Part shown: in pieces, positions 21,540 to 39,627 of the stretch
How the letters are laid out: each line of letters starts with the position of its first letter
Numbering within the stretch: position 1 is the stretch's first letter
Source of the DNA: Catenaria anguillulae PL171
Taxonomy: Eukaryota; Blastocladiomycota; Blastocladiomycetes; Blastocladiales; Catenariaceae
Assembly (NCBI GenBank): GCA_002102555.1
Contig: MCFL01000002.1
Location: 372,001 to 436,000 of the forward strand
Length of the DNA: 64,000 nt
Direction of reading: 5' to 3'
The notes under the pieces: model-generated
What the model was told of the DNA's origin: nothing
The model's input: only the letters and a program-made list of their open reading frames with translations
Databases searched by the model: none
Translations under genes and position numbers: made by a program

Positions 21540-23240
21540 CTATGTCCACCGTCTGCATTTTTTTTTTTTTTGGCGGCTCACTGGCGATGCGCCGGCCAAG
21601 AACGAATCCACGACGCGATCGGCCGCAACACCTGGTGTGATTTGGCCATGCTCGACGCGCAATTCCAAGTCTTCGACGAGGTTGGCAATGGTCTTGTCTG
21701 CGGCCAAACTGGGGTTTCCGGAGGGCATGGTCAGTGGCCATGATATGAATGAGGTCAGGGAATCAGTGGGTGGAATGTACCGGGCCTGCAAGTCTTCGGA
21801 AATCAATCGCCACATCCACTTCTTTCGCTGAGCTTCGCGCTTGGCTGTAAACTCGTCCGCGTACTGGTCACCACCGCATCAGATGATCGTGAGACTTGCA
21901 AGAATAGAGAGGACAGAGAGAGCGAAGTGGAACAAGGTACCCATTGTGCAGCATAAAAGTCAAGCACTGATTCCCACACCTCGTCCATGCCCAACTGATG
22001 AGCTGCGCTAACCCTCAACACCTTTGGCGACCAGCTAGGAACCGGTCCATCATCCTCTCCACCGACTTGCGCCCGTTTTTCATGCTCGGACACTCTTCCC
22101 CCTCAACACTCTTCGCCCGCCTCCTCCTCCTTGTCCTCTCAGGCGCTCCTAAAAACTTCATGGCCGACATGTACTCCATCTGCGTCGCGCGTGCTGTATT
22201 CGCCAACTCGCCATCGGCCTTGTTGACCAGCACCAAATCCGACACCTCCACAATCCCCTTCTTCATGCCCTGCAACTCGTCGCCGCCCGCAGGGCTCACG
22301 AGCAGCACCATCAAGTCGACCATGTCCGCGACCATGGTCTCTGACTGCCCCACGCCCACCGTTTCCACAAGCACAATGTCGTATCCACCGGCTTCGCACA
22401 GCACGATGGCGTCGTTTGTGTTGCGCGCCACGCCGCCCAGGGTGCCGCGCGCGGGCGACGGGCGCACGTAGGCCGAGTCGGAGCGCGAAAGGAGTGGCAT
22501 GCGTGTTTTGTCGCCGAGGATCGAACCGCCCGTGCGCGTCGAGCTCGGGTCCACCGCCTACGGGAGTGCCCAGAGTCAGAAAAAAAGGGTTGCCAAGTGG
22601 GACAACCACGGACAGACATACCAAAACAGCAACTTTGAACCCGCGGTCGACCAGCCACATGCCAAACGTCTCGATAAACGTCGACTTGCCGACCCCGGGA
22701 CTTCCTGACAAGCCAATCCTCAGCGTCGTCGGCAACTTGTTCTTTGGCTGCTTGACCTCTGCCAAGTGATCGGCACTCGGAAGCATCTCGAGCGACTTGC
22801 GATGCAATGTGTCGCGCTTGACCAGCTCCGGCACCTTCCACACGCCGTCGCCGCCTGGGTTGGCACTTGGACGTGCGGGAGTAATCACATTGGACGGAAT
22901 ACGGCCCGAGCTGGCACCTGCGAGTTGCGCCGGTGGTGGGCCAGCACGAGCGACAGCAGGTCGTTGGCGGCGTGCTTGTGCTTTGCGGCCGTGGATTCAA
23001 CCAGTGTGATGGATTTGGCGAGCGCGACGCGGTCGGATTGCAGCAGGTTGTGGAAGAGCGACGTAGCAACGGGCGACGGCGACGGCGACGACGGAGACGA
23101 GGAAGAGGAAGAAGGTGTCGATGGGGCTTGGGTGGTTAGCCGGCGTGTGGTGCTGGCCGGGGCGCGGACAAGGTGGTTCGCGCGGCGGCGATCGACGTTG
23201 GCTGGACGCCAGCGAGGAGGTGCAAGCGGCGGAGGGTCAT
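21540..23240 (-). CDS. MMAA: MMAA/MeaB-type G3E GTPase of B12 metabolism
   Basis: Mitochondrial GTPase chaperone of adenosylcobalamin-dependent methylmalonyl-CoA mutase. Exons 22622-23240, 21941-22557, 21781-21863, 21540-21707; donors GTATGT, GTACCT, GTACAT; introns 64-77 bp. Residue landmarks: targeting-type start [13 protein letters not shown] (ATG 23238-23240), [12 protein letters not shown]-loop [67 protein letters not shown] (base specificity) and the C-terminal dimerisation part ([32 protein letters not shown]). Frame slips near 23160, 22905 and 22055 interrupt an otherwise complete protein. It is convergent with MMADHC about 310 bp away, so two B12 genes are neighbours. Confidence 0.9.
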
Positions 23241-24028
23241 GGTCGGGTTAGGGGCCAAGCGATTGCACGACAGCATTTCAGCATGTAATTACATTTATCG
23301 ATGTGTCCGGCGTTGTCCATATGGATTCATGAAGAGATCAGAGTTTGCATGGATCGACTTCGGTCAATGTTGGGGCGACACATGCCGAATCGCGTCTCCG
23401 TCTCGGCCGCCACCTTCATATTCATATTTACCCACCTCCGTCATCATGATGCCTGTCAGTCTGTGAGTCTGACTGGCAGGGCAGTCTCCCACTCCCTCGT
23501 CTTCAAAATGCGACTGGCAACACCTCACTATACGGGCTCTGTTCCAATTGGAGCAAAATGTTTTGGGCGCTCCAACACCTGTGGCGGTTTACCTTCCAGC
23601 GCGACGTTCTGGTCCACCACCCATCACCATGCGTCGGGCTCAATGAGTCGGCCATCCTAAAGTGAATTCGCGTAAGCTCAAGGTATGCTGGTGACACTCG
23701 ACAACCAAGCCGAGAGCGGAGGAATCATGCTGGGAGGCCATTCAAGCTAACGAGAGATGCATGTACGAGAAGAATACGTCGTCAATGAGTTTGGGGGTAC
23801 GGAGGTGAAGAAAACTGAAGCAAGCGGTTGACGAGACCACAAGGGGGGGGGGGGGGGGCGAGAGGACAAAACGGAAACAAATGGTATTTATGATACAAAT
23901 GCCAGCATTTCGAGAGCGAGCGAGCGATTGGCGGTGAAGGTGATGAGGGCACAAGAGCAGCGCGCACACCGACAAAAGCGGCATGGAAGGAGACCGGGTG
24001 AAGCGCAGGGCGATGAAGAGTAAAACGA
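23241..24028. other. Intergenic region with a 16-G run
   Basis: About 0.8 kb between two minus-strand genes. It holds a homopolymer of 16 G at 23843-23858, which is 16 C on the strand of the adjacent Rpb10 gene, downstream of its stop. No RNA gene or protein was recognised. Confidence 0.4.
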
Positions 24029-24323
24029 TTATGCGGATGCCTTGGCAGCTGCGGGGACGGGGATCGGCGAGACGGTCGTCAGCATTGCGTGAAAAAGAGA
24101 CAATAAGGCAAGTAGCAGTGGAAAGCGACATACAGCGGAAGAAGAGCAGCTTCTCAATGATGTCGACATGGGTCAAGATCATCCGACGGCAGCAATACCG
24201 CTTGAGGCCCAGGGAATCCATGGCATGGCCCTCCGAGTAGTCGGCTTGGAGAAGGGCCAAGTACTGCTCCCACTTGTTGCCGATGACCTTACCGCACGAG
24301 AAGCAACGAACGGGGATAATCAT
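24029..24323 (-). CDS. RPB10: RNA polymerase I/II/III shared subunit Rpb10 (RPABC5)
   Basis: Two exons (24134-24323 and 24029-24048; 85-bp intron, donor GTATGT, acceptor CCGCAG) give 69 residues, the usual length of this zinc-binding subunit. All signature positions are present: [18 protein letters not shown] at the start, [17 protein letters not shown] with the CCRR motif, and IEKLLFF near the end. The start ATG 24321-24323 is fixed by family length. The second exon encodes only six residues (after a split codon) and the stop. Confidence 0.95.
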
Positions 24324-25553
24324 GATTGATGACAGAGGGTACGGACTGACTGGGACAACAACACCAAGGATTACGGTGGACAAGGAGGTTGGCGGCGGCA
24401 AAGCGGTGGCGGGGAGGGGTTCAACACTGGGATTGCTCGCAGTGGCTAAGGCCGATGTTTCATGGTATGCATGCAATGCTAGTGAACAATACGCTCGATC
24501 GCAATCCCATACGGCACTATCATGTTCTGGGCTGCGAGCAAGACAATTGTTTGTCGATCATCAGGTGCGTTCACGTGCGCGGGCACCACACTTCCACTAC
24601 GGTGGTTGGGCCAAGTTGGTCGCAAAGGCGACCGCCTCGAGGGCTTTGAGACCAGGAGCGAAATGGGCAGGCGGATGATGTTGATGTTGGGGTAAACATC
24701 GTACCTTTGAGCACACCTATACCATGAGAGGGCAATGTGATTCGGTTTGAAGGCAAACCATGGCCAAGCGACAAATGCACCGCACACAAACTGCAAACGC
24801 AAATGTTCAATGGTCAAGGCGAAAGCCAAAGGTGGTTCGCCGATCGTGTTTTCGCGCCGGTGGTGGACGCCAAGTGAGCACAACCAACCTGCGTTCTGAG
24901 TTGGGATGATTGGAATGGGGCAATAATTGCATCCAATGACCGACAGGACACCCTGCACTTCCACGCACTCTGCCGTATTCCGTATTCAATACCACCGCCA
25001 GAGGTACTGCCCACTGCCCGCATGGTTTTCCTGCACCAAGACGATCGCGCTCAACCTTGACTTGGTCGCGTTCTGTGCTCGTTTTTTGGAAAACGCCATC
25101 GCACCTGTTGCATGTACCGTTATGAACCTGATATCAACTGCCATGCATTACCTCATGTTCGCATGATACCACCACCTACTTGACGCAACTGCCATCGCAC
25201 CGCCGCCTTCCCGCTCCGCCGCCAACTTCTCACTTCCCGCCCGTTGCCTGCAACCCCCCACCTTTCCCCGCCGCCATCTGGTTTGCAATTTTGCCTCGCC
25301 TGCTTTGAAATCAAAATCGCGCTTCTTCAGCCATTAACCACATCCGTCCCATGTTACTACCCGCTTCCGCTCTCGTCATCCATTTTCCTTCCTATCCACG
25401 CGGTCCCAGTTCTTGTCAGAACAGCGCACCACTCGACACCATTCCGACTCGAATCCATCACTATCCACCACTATCCACCACTTTGCACATAGCTTTGTGA
25501 TTCCACGACGCACCCGAAACTCGTTCCGCACCCATCGACATCAACTGCCCATT
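24324..25553. other. Divergent intergenic region between Rpb10 and Cdc55
   Basis: About 1.2 kb. A 161-codon minus-strand frame (24479-24964) lacks motifs and fungal-like composition, so it is not called. The last 400 bp before the Cdc55 ATG is C/T-rich with repeated short ccactatc units near 25460-25480, probably the 5' untranslated leader. Confidence 0.4.
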
Positions 25554-27343
25554 ATGGACACCGAAAACGAGCACAACTGGAAGTTTGCCCAGTGCTTTGG
25601 CGACAAGGGGGACATGGACGATATCACAGAGGGTTCGTCCGTCGCTTTGCTCCGCATGCGCTCTAGAACGCTCGAGATGCACCTTTTGTCTAATGGATTA
25701 CTTCGTGCCGCATGTCCTTTGCATTGCCATCGATAGCGGATATCATTTCGGCTGTTGAATTCGACCATACGGGCGACTATCTTGCAACAGGCGACCGCGG
25801 TGGCCGCGTGGTGTTGTTTGAGCGGAATGAAGGCGTATGTTTGCCTTGCTATCGAGCCTTAGTGGCAATGCTTGCTTTTTCTCACCCGGGTCTGGACGTC
25901 ATTCTCGTTGCTCTTGGGGCTGTCTAGAAACGGGGATGCGAGTACAAGTTTTACACTGAATTCCAGTCGCACGAACCCGAGTTTGATTACCTCAAGTCGC
26001 TTGAAATCGAGGAAAAGATCAACAAGATCAAATGGCTCAAGAGGCAAAACGCCGCCCATTTCCTCCTGTCCACAAACGGTTCGTCGGCGGCAAAACTGCC
26101 CGCTTCTACCCCGTCCGACCGGCCGACCTTATTGACCATTTACTTGAACGGCTTTCGCGCTGCACGGCAAACCCAACAGACAAGACAGTCAAGCTGTGGA
26201 AAGTGTACGAAAAGGCTATCAAGGTCGTCTCAGAGCTCAATGTACCGGACACGGGCAGTTTGCCGCCATCCTTCACCCCGAATGACCTCAAATTGCCCGT
26301 CATGACGCATCACGACACCATTGTTGCTGCCGTCCCACGCCGAACCTATGCCAACGCACATGCGTACCATATCAACTCGATTTCCGTCAACTCGGACGGC
26401 GAGACCTTCTTGTCTGGCGACGACTTGCGTATCAACTTGTGGAACTTGAACGTTTCGGATCAGTCCTTCAGTACGATCTTTCTTTTTTTTTTTGCCTTGT
26501 CCGATTGAACAACATCCGTAATCTGTTGTTGCTAAACCATGTTTTTCGCTCGCAATTGCAGACATTGTCGACATCAAGCCGGCAAACATGGAAGAACTCA
26601 CCGAGGTCATCACCGCGGCCGAGTTCCATCCCGTCAACTGCAACTTGTTCATGTACAGTATCTCCAAGGGCGCCATTCGGCTGGCAGATATGCGTGATTC
26701 GGCCTTGTGCGATCGGAACTCCAAGGGTACGCCTACATGCATCTTTTACTTTTTGTTTCATTGATTTCGCTGTACTCACGAGCCACTTGCCTTCCAATAA
26801 CCAGTGTTCGAGGAGCCAGAGGACGAGGCCAACAAGTCTTTCTTCACGGAAATCATCTCATCTGTTGCCGACGTCAAGTTTTCAGCCGACGGCCGGTACA
26901 TTCTGTCACGCGACTACATGACGCTCAAGCTGTGGGATATCAACATGGAAAACAAGCCCGTCAAGACCATCCCGATCCACAACCACCTACAAACCAAGCT
27001 GTGCGACCTTTACGAGAACGACTTCATCTTTGACAAGTTTGAGTGCACCTTCTCTGGCGACGGCAAGTATGCGCTCACGGGATCCTACAACAACTTTTTC
27101 CAAATCCACTCGACCGACCCAGCCGAGGTCAACCCGATTCACTTGCAGGCCGACAAGTCGGCATTCAAGGCGAAAAAGGCAGGGTCAAACAAGAACAAGT
27201 CGTCGGCCGCCGTGCGCAAGCCCACCACCGAGCTCACGTTGCAGGACTTCAACCGCAAGATCTTGCATGCATCTTGGCATCCGCGCGAGAACTCGATTGC
27301 CGTGGCTGCGACCAACAACTTGTTCATCTTTTCAACCCTCTAA
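25554..27343 (+). CDS. CDC55: Protein phosphatase 2A regulatory subunit B55 (Cdc55)
   Basis: WD40 beta-propeller that targets PP2A in cell-cycle and mitotic-exit control. Six exons (25554-25632, 25737-25834, 25928-26078, 26180-26470, 26562-26726, 26805-27343) join in perfect frame to 440 residues; donors GTTCGT, GTATGT, GTTCGT, GTACGA, GTACGC. Family signatures in order: NHWKF-like start ([16 protein letters not shown]), [113 protein letters not shown] and the C-terminal [19 protein letters not shown]. Compared with animal B55 there is a Lys/Ser-rich insertion ([14 protein letters not shown]) late in the propeller. Nothing appears missing. Confidence 0.97.
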
Positions 27344-28116
27344 GGTGTTGGCGCACCCTCTTGGGTCGTGCCGTGTGGCTTGCGGGTATGTCCGGGTCGA
27401 GTCGTGCGTTTGCTACCGGGTAGCCGCGAGCGAGTGTTGCTTTGTTTTTCGTTTGGTAGAGCATCTTTGAGTCTTTCTTGTTTTTCCTGTTTGTTGCTTG
27501 TTGCCGTGTTTCGAGCCCAATTCCGCGGCATATGTTTTCCCGTGCAAGCACTTTGCACACACCGTCCCTGCTTTTGCCTTTCTTTTTTTAAGTATTTTGT
27601 TGGTTATCATTATTGCCTTTCCGCTAAATAACTTGTTGGTACACCCCATCTTTCCCGTCTGCGTTTTGGTTACCTCCTCTTTTCGCTTTTCCCAGCCTCG
27701 ACCCCTATTTCTCGATCCCTCCCTGCTCTGTTTTTCATTTTGTCACTTGTTTCCGTCTCTTGCTCCTCTCTCCCTTTTGTTTCAACGTCTGTTTGCTTGT
27801 CTTCTTTTCGCGACTTTCTTGTTTTCATGTCACCCGCCATCCAGTCCTGATGGAGCGGGTGGGCACACTGGGTTTTTCGTTTTCCATCTGCCATCTCGGA
27901 GATCATGTTTGTCATTTTGGGGCCCCCGCTAGCATGTATTCGATTCAAGATATTGATTATCTTGTGGTCCGCGCCAGCGTCGAGCCAGCTCATGATTCTA
28001 CAGCAACATCAAGAAAAAGTGTGCGTATTATAATAACATGATGCGAATACACGACAAATCAAGTACGGAAATGAATAATGATATGTATAAATACGATATT
28101 CACCGGCACGCTCATG
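27344..28116. other. Pyrimidine-rich 3' flank of Cdc55
   Basis: About 0.77 kb between convergent genes. From roughly 27430 to 27830 the plus strand is dominated by T and C with many ttt/ctt runs. No protein or RNA gene was recognised. It is probably a long 3' untranslated region (see findings). Confidence 0.5.
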
Positions 28117-30272
<2,156 letters not shown>

Positions 30273-30705
30273 GGTACGACTCCGACGGTGGTGTGATTCG
30301 AAAGTATTGCAGCTAGTCTGCGGGATCAGTCGTGGGTCATGGCATAGTGGGTTTTTGACACGATTCACTGTCATGGACGGACCTTGGCCGGCGTGATCTC
30401 GGTGTGATCAGCTTCTCTGGATGCGGGCCGTCGATCCCGATCAGCCCGCCGTACCCTCACAGGTTTATTGACGACGTGGACTTTGACGTGGCGACAATGC
30501 GATGAATGTCGATGAATGCACACCTTTCCAAGTGCCAGCAATCCATTCTCATCTCTGCGATTCCGCCCCTCATCATATCCCGCTCAAGTCAGTCAACGTA
30601 CCGTTTCGTCGCCCCACCGCTCCCTCCCGCGACTTGCCGCCCACGACCGCGGATTGATCCATCATTCATTTGCCATCCACCACGCCGCAGATCTGCAAAG
30701 ACGCC
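30273..30705. promoter_or_regulatory. Short divergent intergenic (bidirectional promoter) region
   Basis: 433 bp between the divergent starts of the MYST acetyltransferase and Sec22. It is C-rich toward Sec22. No defined element was recognised; the promoter role is inferred from geometry. Confidence 0.4.
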
Positions 30706-31428
30706 ATGGTCCGGTCTTCCCTCATCACCCGTCTCGCCGACGGCCTGCCGCTCGCCGCCTCCATGGACGACCAGCAGACAGAGACACAGCTCCGCGACGC
30801 AAAGAACCAAGCAAAGCAACTGCTGCCAAACTCTCGGCACAGTCCGAGCCACGGTGCTCCATCGAGGCCGGCCCGCTCTCCTTCCATTACATGATTGAAA
30901 ACGACATTTGCTATCTGACCATTTGTGACAAGGCGTACCCGCGCAATTTGGCTTCGAGTTCTTGTCCGAGCTGGCAAAAGAGTTCTTTTTGCAGCATGGG
31001 CATGATGTCCCGTCAGCCGTCAGGCCGTATGCCTTTGTCAAGTTTGGTTCGTCAAGAGTTCTTGTCACTCTCACCAGTCCGCTTGATACCTAATGCGAGA
31101 CATGTGTGTGTCTTGTCACACAGACACCTTTATCCAAAAACTCAAGCGGCAATACCAAGACACACGCAACCCGCCCTCTCACTTGCAGCGCCTCAACGAG
31201 GACTTGCAAGATGTCACGCGCATTATGACCAAAAACATGGAGGATTTGCTGTACCGTGGGGACACGCTAGATCGCATGGGCACCATGTCGGAAGCGCTGC
31301 GTGAGTCGTCACTCAAGTATCGCAAGGACGCACGAAAGCTTCGGTTGGAGGCAATGTACCGCACCTATGGGCCACCTGCCGTCGTATTGCTTGTGATTTT
31401 GTTGGTTTTGTATTTTCGGTACTTCTAA
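30706..31428 (+). CDS. SEC22: R-SNARE Sec22 (ER-Golgi vesicle transport)
   Basis: Longin-type SNARE of about 215 residues. The start MVRSSLITRLADGLPLA (ATG 30706) is typical; the longin domain continues with CSIEAGPLSFHYMIEND and FEFLSELAKEFFLQHG. After an intron at 31047-31123 (GTTCGT...ACAG) the SNARE motif runs from LNEDLQDVTRIMTKNMEDLL with the central Arg of the zero layer (YRGDTLDRM). It is followed by a single C-terminal membrane anchor (PAVVLLVILLVLYFRYF) and stop TAA. Frame slips near 30815 and 30955 are probably base errors, since the longin fold is otherwise complete. Confidence 0.93.
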
Positions 31429-31847
31429 GTGCGTGTGGCAAGTATTTCGCGGGTTACTTCATATAATTACTGCAGTGTCAAGTCGTTGCCTTCTACCTCG
31501 TTCACGTCGGCATAATCGTCCCACAGGAATCTGGTTATGTAGGTCAAGATCTGGCCAGTGAGGGAATCCGATCCGACGCGCCATCATCTATGGTGACGTT
31601 TTGTTCCTTACATACAGTGTTCGCATCTACCCGCTACCAAGCAGCAGCAAGATATCATTTTCACCTCTGGTAATTAACCCAAGGGAATCACCATCGTATA
31701 GAGGCATCACCCTTTGCATTAGACGCAAAATCTCTCCCAGCAACAAATCGAATCGTGAACGACCTTGTTCCCACACTCGGTCCCTCGACCTTATTCAATC
31801 ACACTTTCACACCCGCGCGCCAAACGACAAGAGTATCACCTACCACA
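31429..31847. other. Intergenic region
   Basis: About 420 bp between two plus-strand genes, presumably holding the Sec22 3' end and the promoter of the anillin-like gene. Nothing specific was seen. Confidence 0.4.
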
Positions 31848-33499
31848 ATGGACAGCATGATGAAAACCTTCAACCTTGGACGGCGCCCCTCGACCTCGTC
31901 ACGCGCCAAACCAACACCTGACCAACCCCCCATCACCCCACGAAAGCCGGACCCTCGCACCACCTCGACTTCACGAGCCGCATGCGCCAATCCTCCATGG
32001 CCTCGATCGCGTCAGCGCTGCGTCCGTCCAACTCGTACTTGGACCTTTCGGGCATAGTCGAGGACCGCAACCGACCCGTTCATGCTACAAAGACGCTCGA
32101 GAATGGTCTGTTTCGCGTGCCCATGAACATTGAGCAGCTCGATCTATGCCCCGAGATGGTCGCCTGGGCAAAGAGCCCCAGGAATTGCGAATTGTCGTCG
32201 TCTGCAAGGGTCATTTTGGGGTTTGAGGGCAGGCCCATGTCGGCCGGGGTCATGGTTGCAGATGAGGGCGAGAAGATGGCGGCCAGGCCGGGGTATGCTG
32301 AACAAATGAACCAAGCGCTCATTGAACTCAGAAAAAGGAGATGAACTAACATGCTTATGCAAAATGTAGTGATGAGGTGTACACGTACCTGCAATTGACG
32401 GATTTGCACATGGCCGGACTTCCCTATGGTCTCGAGCTCAACTACAGCGTTAGCTGGTCCGCCCCCGGATCCGAGCAGCTCGTCACGCTGCAATCAAAGT
32501 CGTGGGCTGCATCTGACTCGCCGTCACGCACGATTGAGCCCTTTATTCTGTACGCCCCGATTCCGTGTTTGCACATCTGAACCTCACACTGGAAAGTCAT
32601 CCCACACTGAACCCGTTTGTTGTGGATTAGCCATTCAACCAATCACTCTACCTGACCATCTACGGCCGGTTCCCCAACACGTCGTCGCCCAAGAAAAAGT
32701 CGGGCACCCTTGGTTTCATGTCGTCGCTCAAGAAAAAGAACCCACGCGACCTTTTGCAGGGACTCGACATCAAGATTGGCACTTTTGAGCTGCACTTGTT
32801 GGCGGTCGATTACGGCAAGGAGCAATTGACAATTCCGCTTCAGGTGGATGACCACTTGACCGACGTGCTGCGTATGGTCAACCCTCAAGTTCCGCCAGCG
32901 GCCGTGGGCAACAGCGACGTGGGCGTGCGGCTTGGTGTGTGGACGGGAGCGGTGCCGAGGATTCGGTCGGTGAGGGAGGCAGTGCATGAAGGGTACTTGA
33001 CGCTGCAGTCCAACCCGAGGTGCCCCGTACGTTTGAACCATCTCTGAATTGAGACTCTGACGCGTCCCAATGTCGAACTTGCCCTCACACACTCCTTTCG
33101 ACTCAGACCTGGCGCCGGTACTGGGCCCAAGTCGTTCCCGAAGAAGGCTGCGTCAAGCTTTACGACTTTGAATACAAGACCGACAAGTTGCACCACACGA
33201 TTGCTCTGGACCATGTGACTGCGGTCCGGCCAGCCGACCCGGAAGAGTACCCCATTCCCAACGCTTTTGTCATGCTGTGTGCCAATGGGTCCAAGGCCAC
33301 GGGATCCATGCCGCGCACGGCGCACATTTTGGGCGAAAGCCAAGTGGATTTGCGCCTTTCTTCAGAGACGCTGATTAGCGTCGAGCCGTCCATGTGGGTG
33401 TGCCGGTCGGATTCGGATGAGCAAATGGATCGGTGGATGCAGGCGTTGGCTGCGACGGCTAGGATGACGAGGATCAATAAGGCAAAGGGGCTCAAGTAA
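31848..33499 (+). CDS. Anillin/Bud4-like protein with C-terminal PH domain
   Basis: About 470 residues from four exons (31848-32292, 32370-32549, 32631-33026, 33107-33499; donors GTATGC, GTACGC, GTACGT). The N terminus is short and basic (MDSMMKTFNLGRRPS). The middle has an anillin-homology-like block (VYTYLQLTDLHMAGLPYGLE; SLYLTIYGRFP; IKIGTFELHLLAVDYGKEQL). The C terminus is a PH domain: EAVHEGYLTLQSNPR, TWRRYWAQVVPEEGCVKLYD, ending WVCRSDSDEQMDRWMQAL. Anillin, Mid1 and Bud4 proteins organise septins and the contractile ring. Frame slips near 31960 and in exon 2 or 3. A generic PH protein is the alternative if the middle block is not AHD. Confidence 0.65.
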
Positions 33500-34172
33500 C
33501 CAAGAGACGCGACTTGAATGACTGTGTATTTATGAGTACCAAGGTGTTTCTGTTCCGAGGCGACATTTCGAGTTGATGGTCTGGATTGGGTCCATGCATT
33601 CATTTTTGAATCCGAGCTCGGTCCTTTCGTTTGTTTTCTGCGGCATGCTTACCCTGACCTCGTCTGTTGCACTTTTCTGTGTTGTTTTTACTTTGCTTGT
33701 CCTCCTTTCCTCGTACCACTCTATCTGCCCAACTCTCTACTACATTCATATCAACGACTTGGTGTTCGAGGTCCGTTGACGGAGTCCACCCTCGGAATAC
33801 ATTTGATAGACCCTCTTCGAAGTCCGCACACATTATTCCTCGTAAGACCAACATACTGTCATGCGCCGCTTGGATAAAGCATTGGGGTCCGTCGATATGA
33901 AGTCGCCACAAATGGAGTTAGGTAGGTTGGTTCGTTGCGTTCAAGACGGAGTGTTTATTATGAAAAAAAGGAACAGAAAACATGAAGAGAAACCTAAGAG
34001 ATATGACTGTCAAATCAAACAAAACTGCAAAAAGGAAACAATAATCCCGACCAAATTGAGTGCGTTCAGAGCAGGGGTAGTCGCTTATTCCACGACCAAC
34101 TTTCCAAGCAGCAAACGCAAAAGCACAACCAACCTCAAACCAAGCTGCAGGGCCAACCGAATCAAGACCTTT
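33500..34172. other. Intergenic region between convergent genes
   Basis: About 0.67 kb. T/C-rich near 33600-33780 on the side of the plus-strand anillin-like gene and A/G-rich near 33950-34080 on the side of the minus-strand deubiquitinase gene. No gene was recognised. Confidence 0.45.
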
Positions 34173-38732
<4,560 letters not shown>

Positions 38733-39627
38733 GGCGGCCTGGGGCGGCGAGAGTGTACGCTGTATCTTTGGCGGCGAGGGCGACTGTGGTGGGGAATGTG
38801 ACAGCAGCGCAGCAGAGTGCGATTCAATGGCGAAGATTGGGAAGGGGAGGCAGCCAAAGACAGTGAGAATCGGCGCTTCATTTGAAGGTCGAGGGTCTGG
38901 ATGCAGGGTGCATTGAACGCCAGCAATGGCGAAGGCGGATACGTGCAGGTGGATCGATTGCCAAGAGTCTGGTCGGTCACAATGTCACACGGCATCGACT
39001 ATTTGGTAACACCATCAACCCGGCCATCTGGCGTTTGCAGTCACTGCGTCGTGGGAGCTGATCCTCCACCCTTACATGCAGAACAGGGGACACTTGGATG
39101 TGCGTCACGTGAGCTCAGTCGACCAACAATGCGTTTTTGAATGATTTGGGCGGTCGTGTGCTTGGTCACCCACGCGCCGCGCCGGACGCGTGCTGCCGCG
39201 GAAGCTTGTGGGTGCAAGTACGCGGGCAACGGGCGCGAGGGCCGGCCATTGAGAGAGTGGCCCTCCACATTTGGTAGCATGTACGGAATATGCGGGAGAC
39301 ATGTGGTTGGGTACTACAGTAAATCACGACCAGACAAGCGAGAGCACAACAACCAACGAACAGCACGCATGCACAAAAACAGCCCACGTGAGCCCGAACT
39401 CATAAGTTAGTGCTTTCAATTTATGATTTGAACATACATAGTGATCCGGATCCACTCACTGCATAACAAGTCACCCATAATCCGATCCGATCCACGATTC
39501 GATTCCACCCGGCGCATTCGTCCCGTCTCGTATCGTATCGCATCGTCCATTTCCATCCAGCCGCAGTACTCTTCCACAGTACCGCCGCCCGCCACCCAAC
39601 CCAACCCACCCCACAAAAACACACACC
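38733..39627. other. Region upstream of the HAT-USP gene, possibly containing further 5' exons
   Basis: On the minus strand the HAT-USP frame continues open from 38733 to about 38990 with protein-like sequence (SAFAIAGVQCTLHPDP; APILTVFGCLPFPIFAIES). A GTAAGG near 39083 and an ACCAG near 38974 could join it to an upstream block (39085-39280, RRGAWVTKHTTAQIIQKR). I recognise no domain. From 39420 to 39627 the sequence is the 5' flank of eIF4B, with gatccgatcc-like repeats near 39480. Confidence 0.35.

Noticed and set aside
24479-24964. 161-codon minus-strand frame as a gene
   Set aside because: It has no motif, no splice support and a composition unlike neighbouring proteins.
32293-32369. Very short (~35 bp) intron at the end of anillin exon 1
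   Set aside because: A GTATGC donor further upstream gives a normal 77-bp intron in phase, so the short version is not needed.
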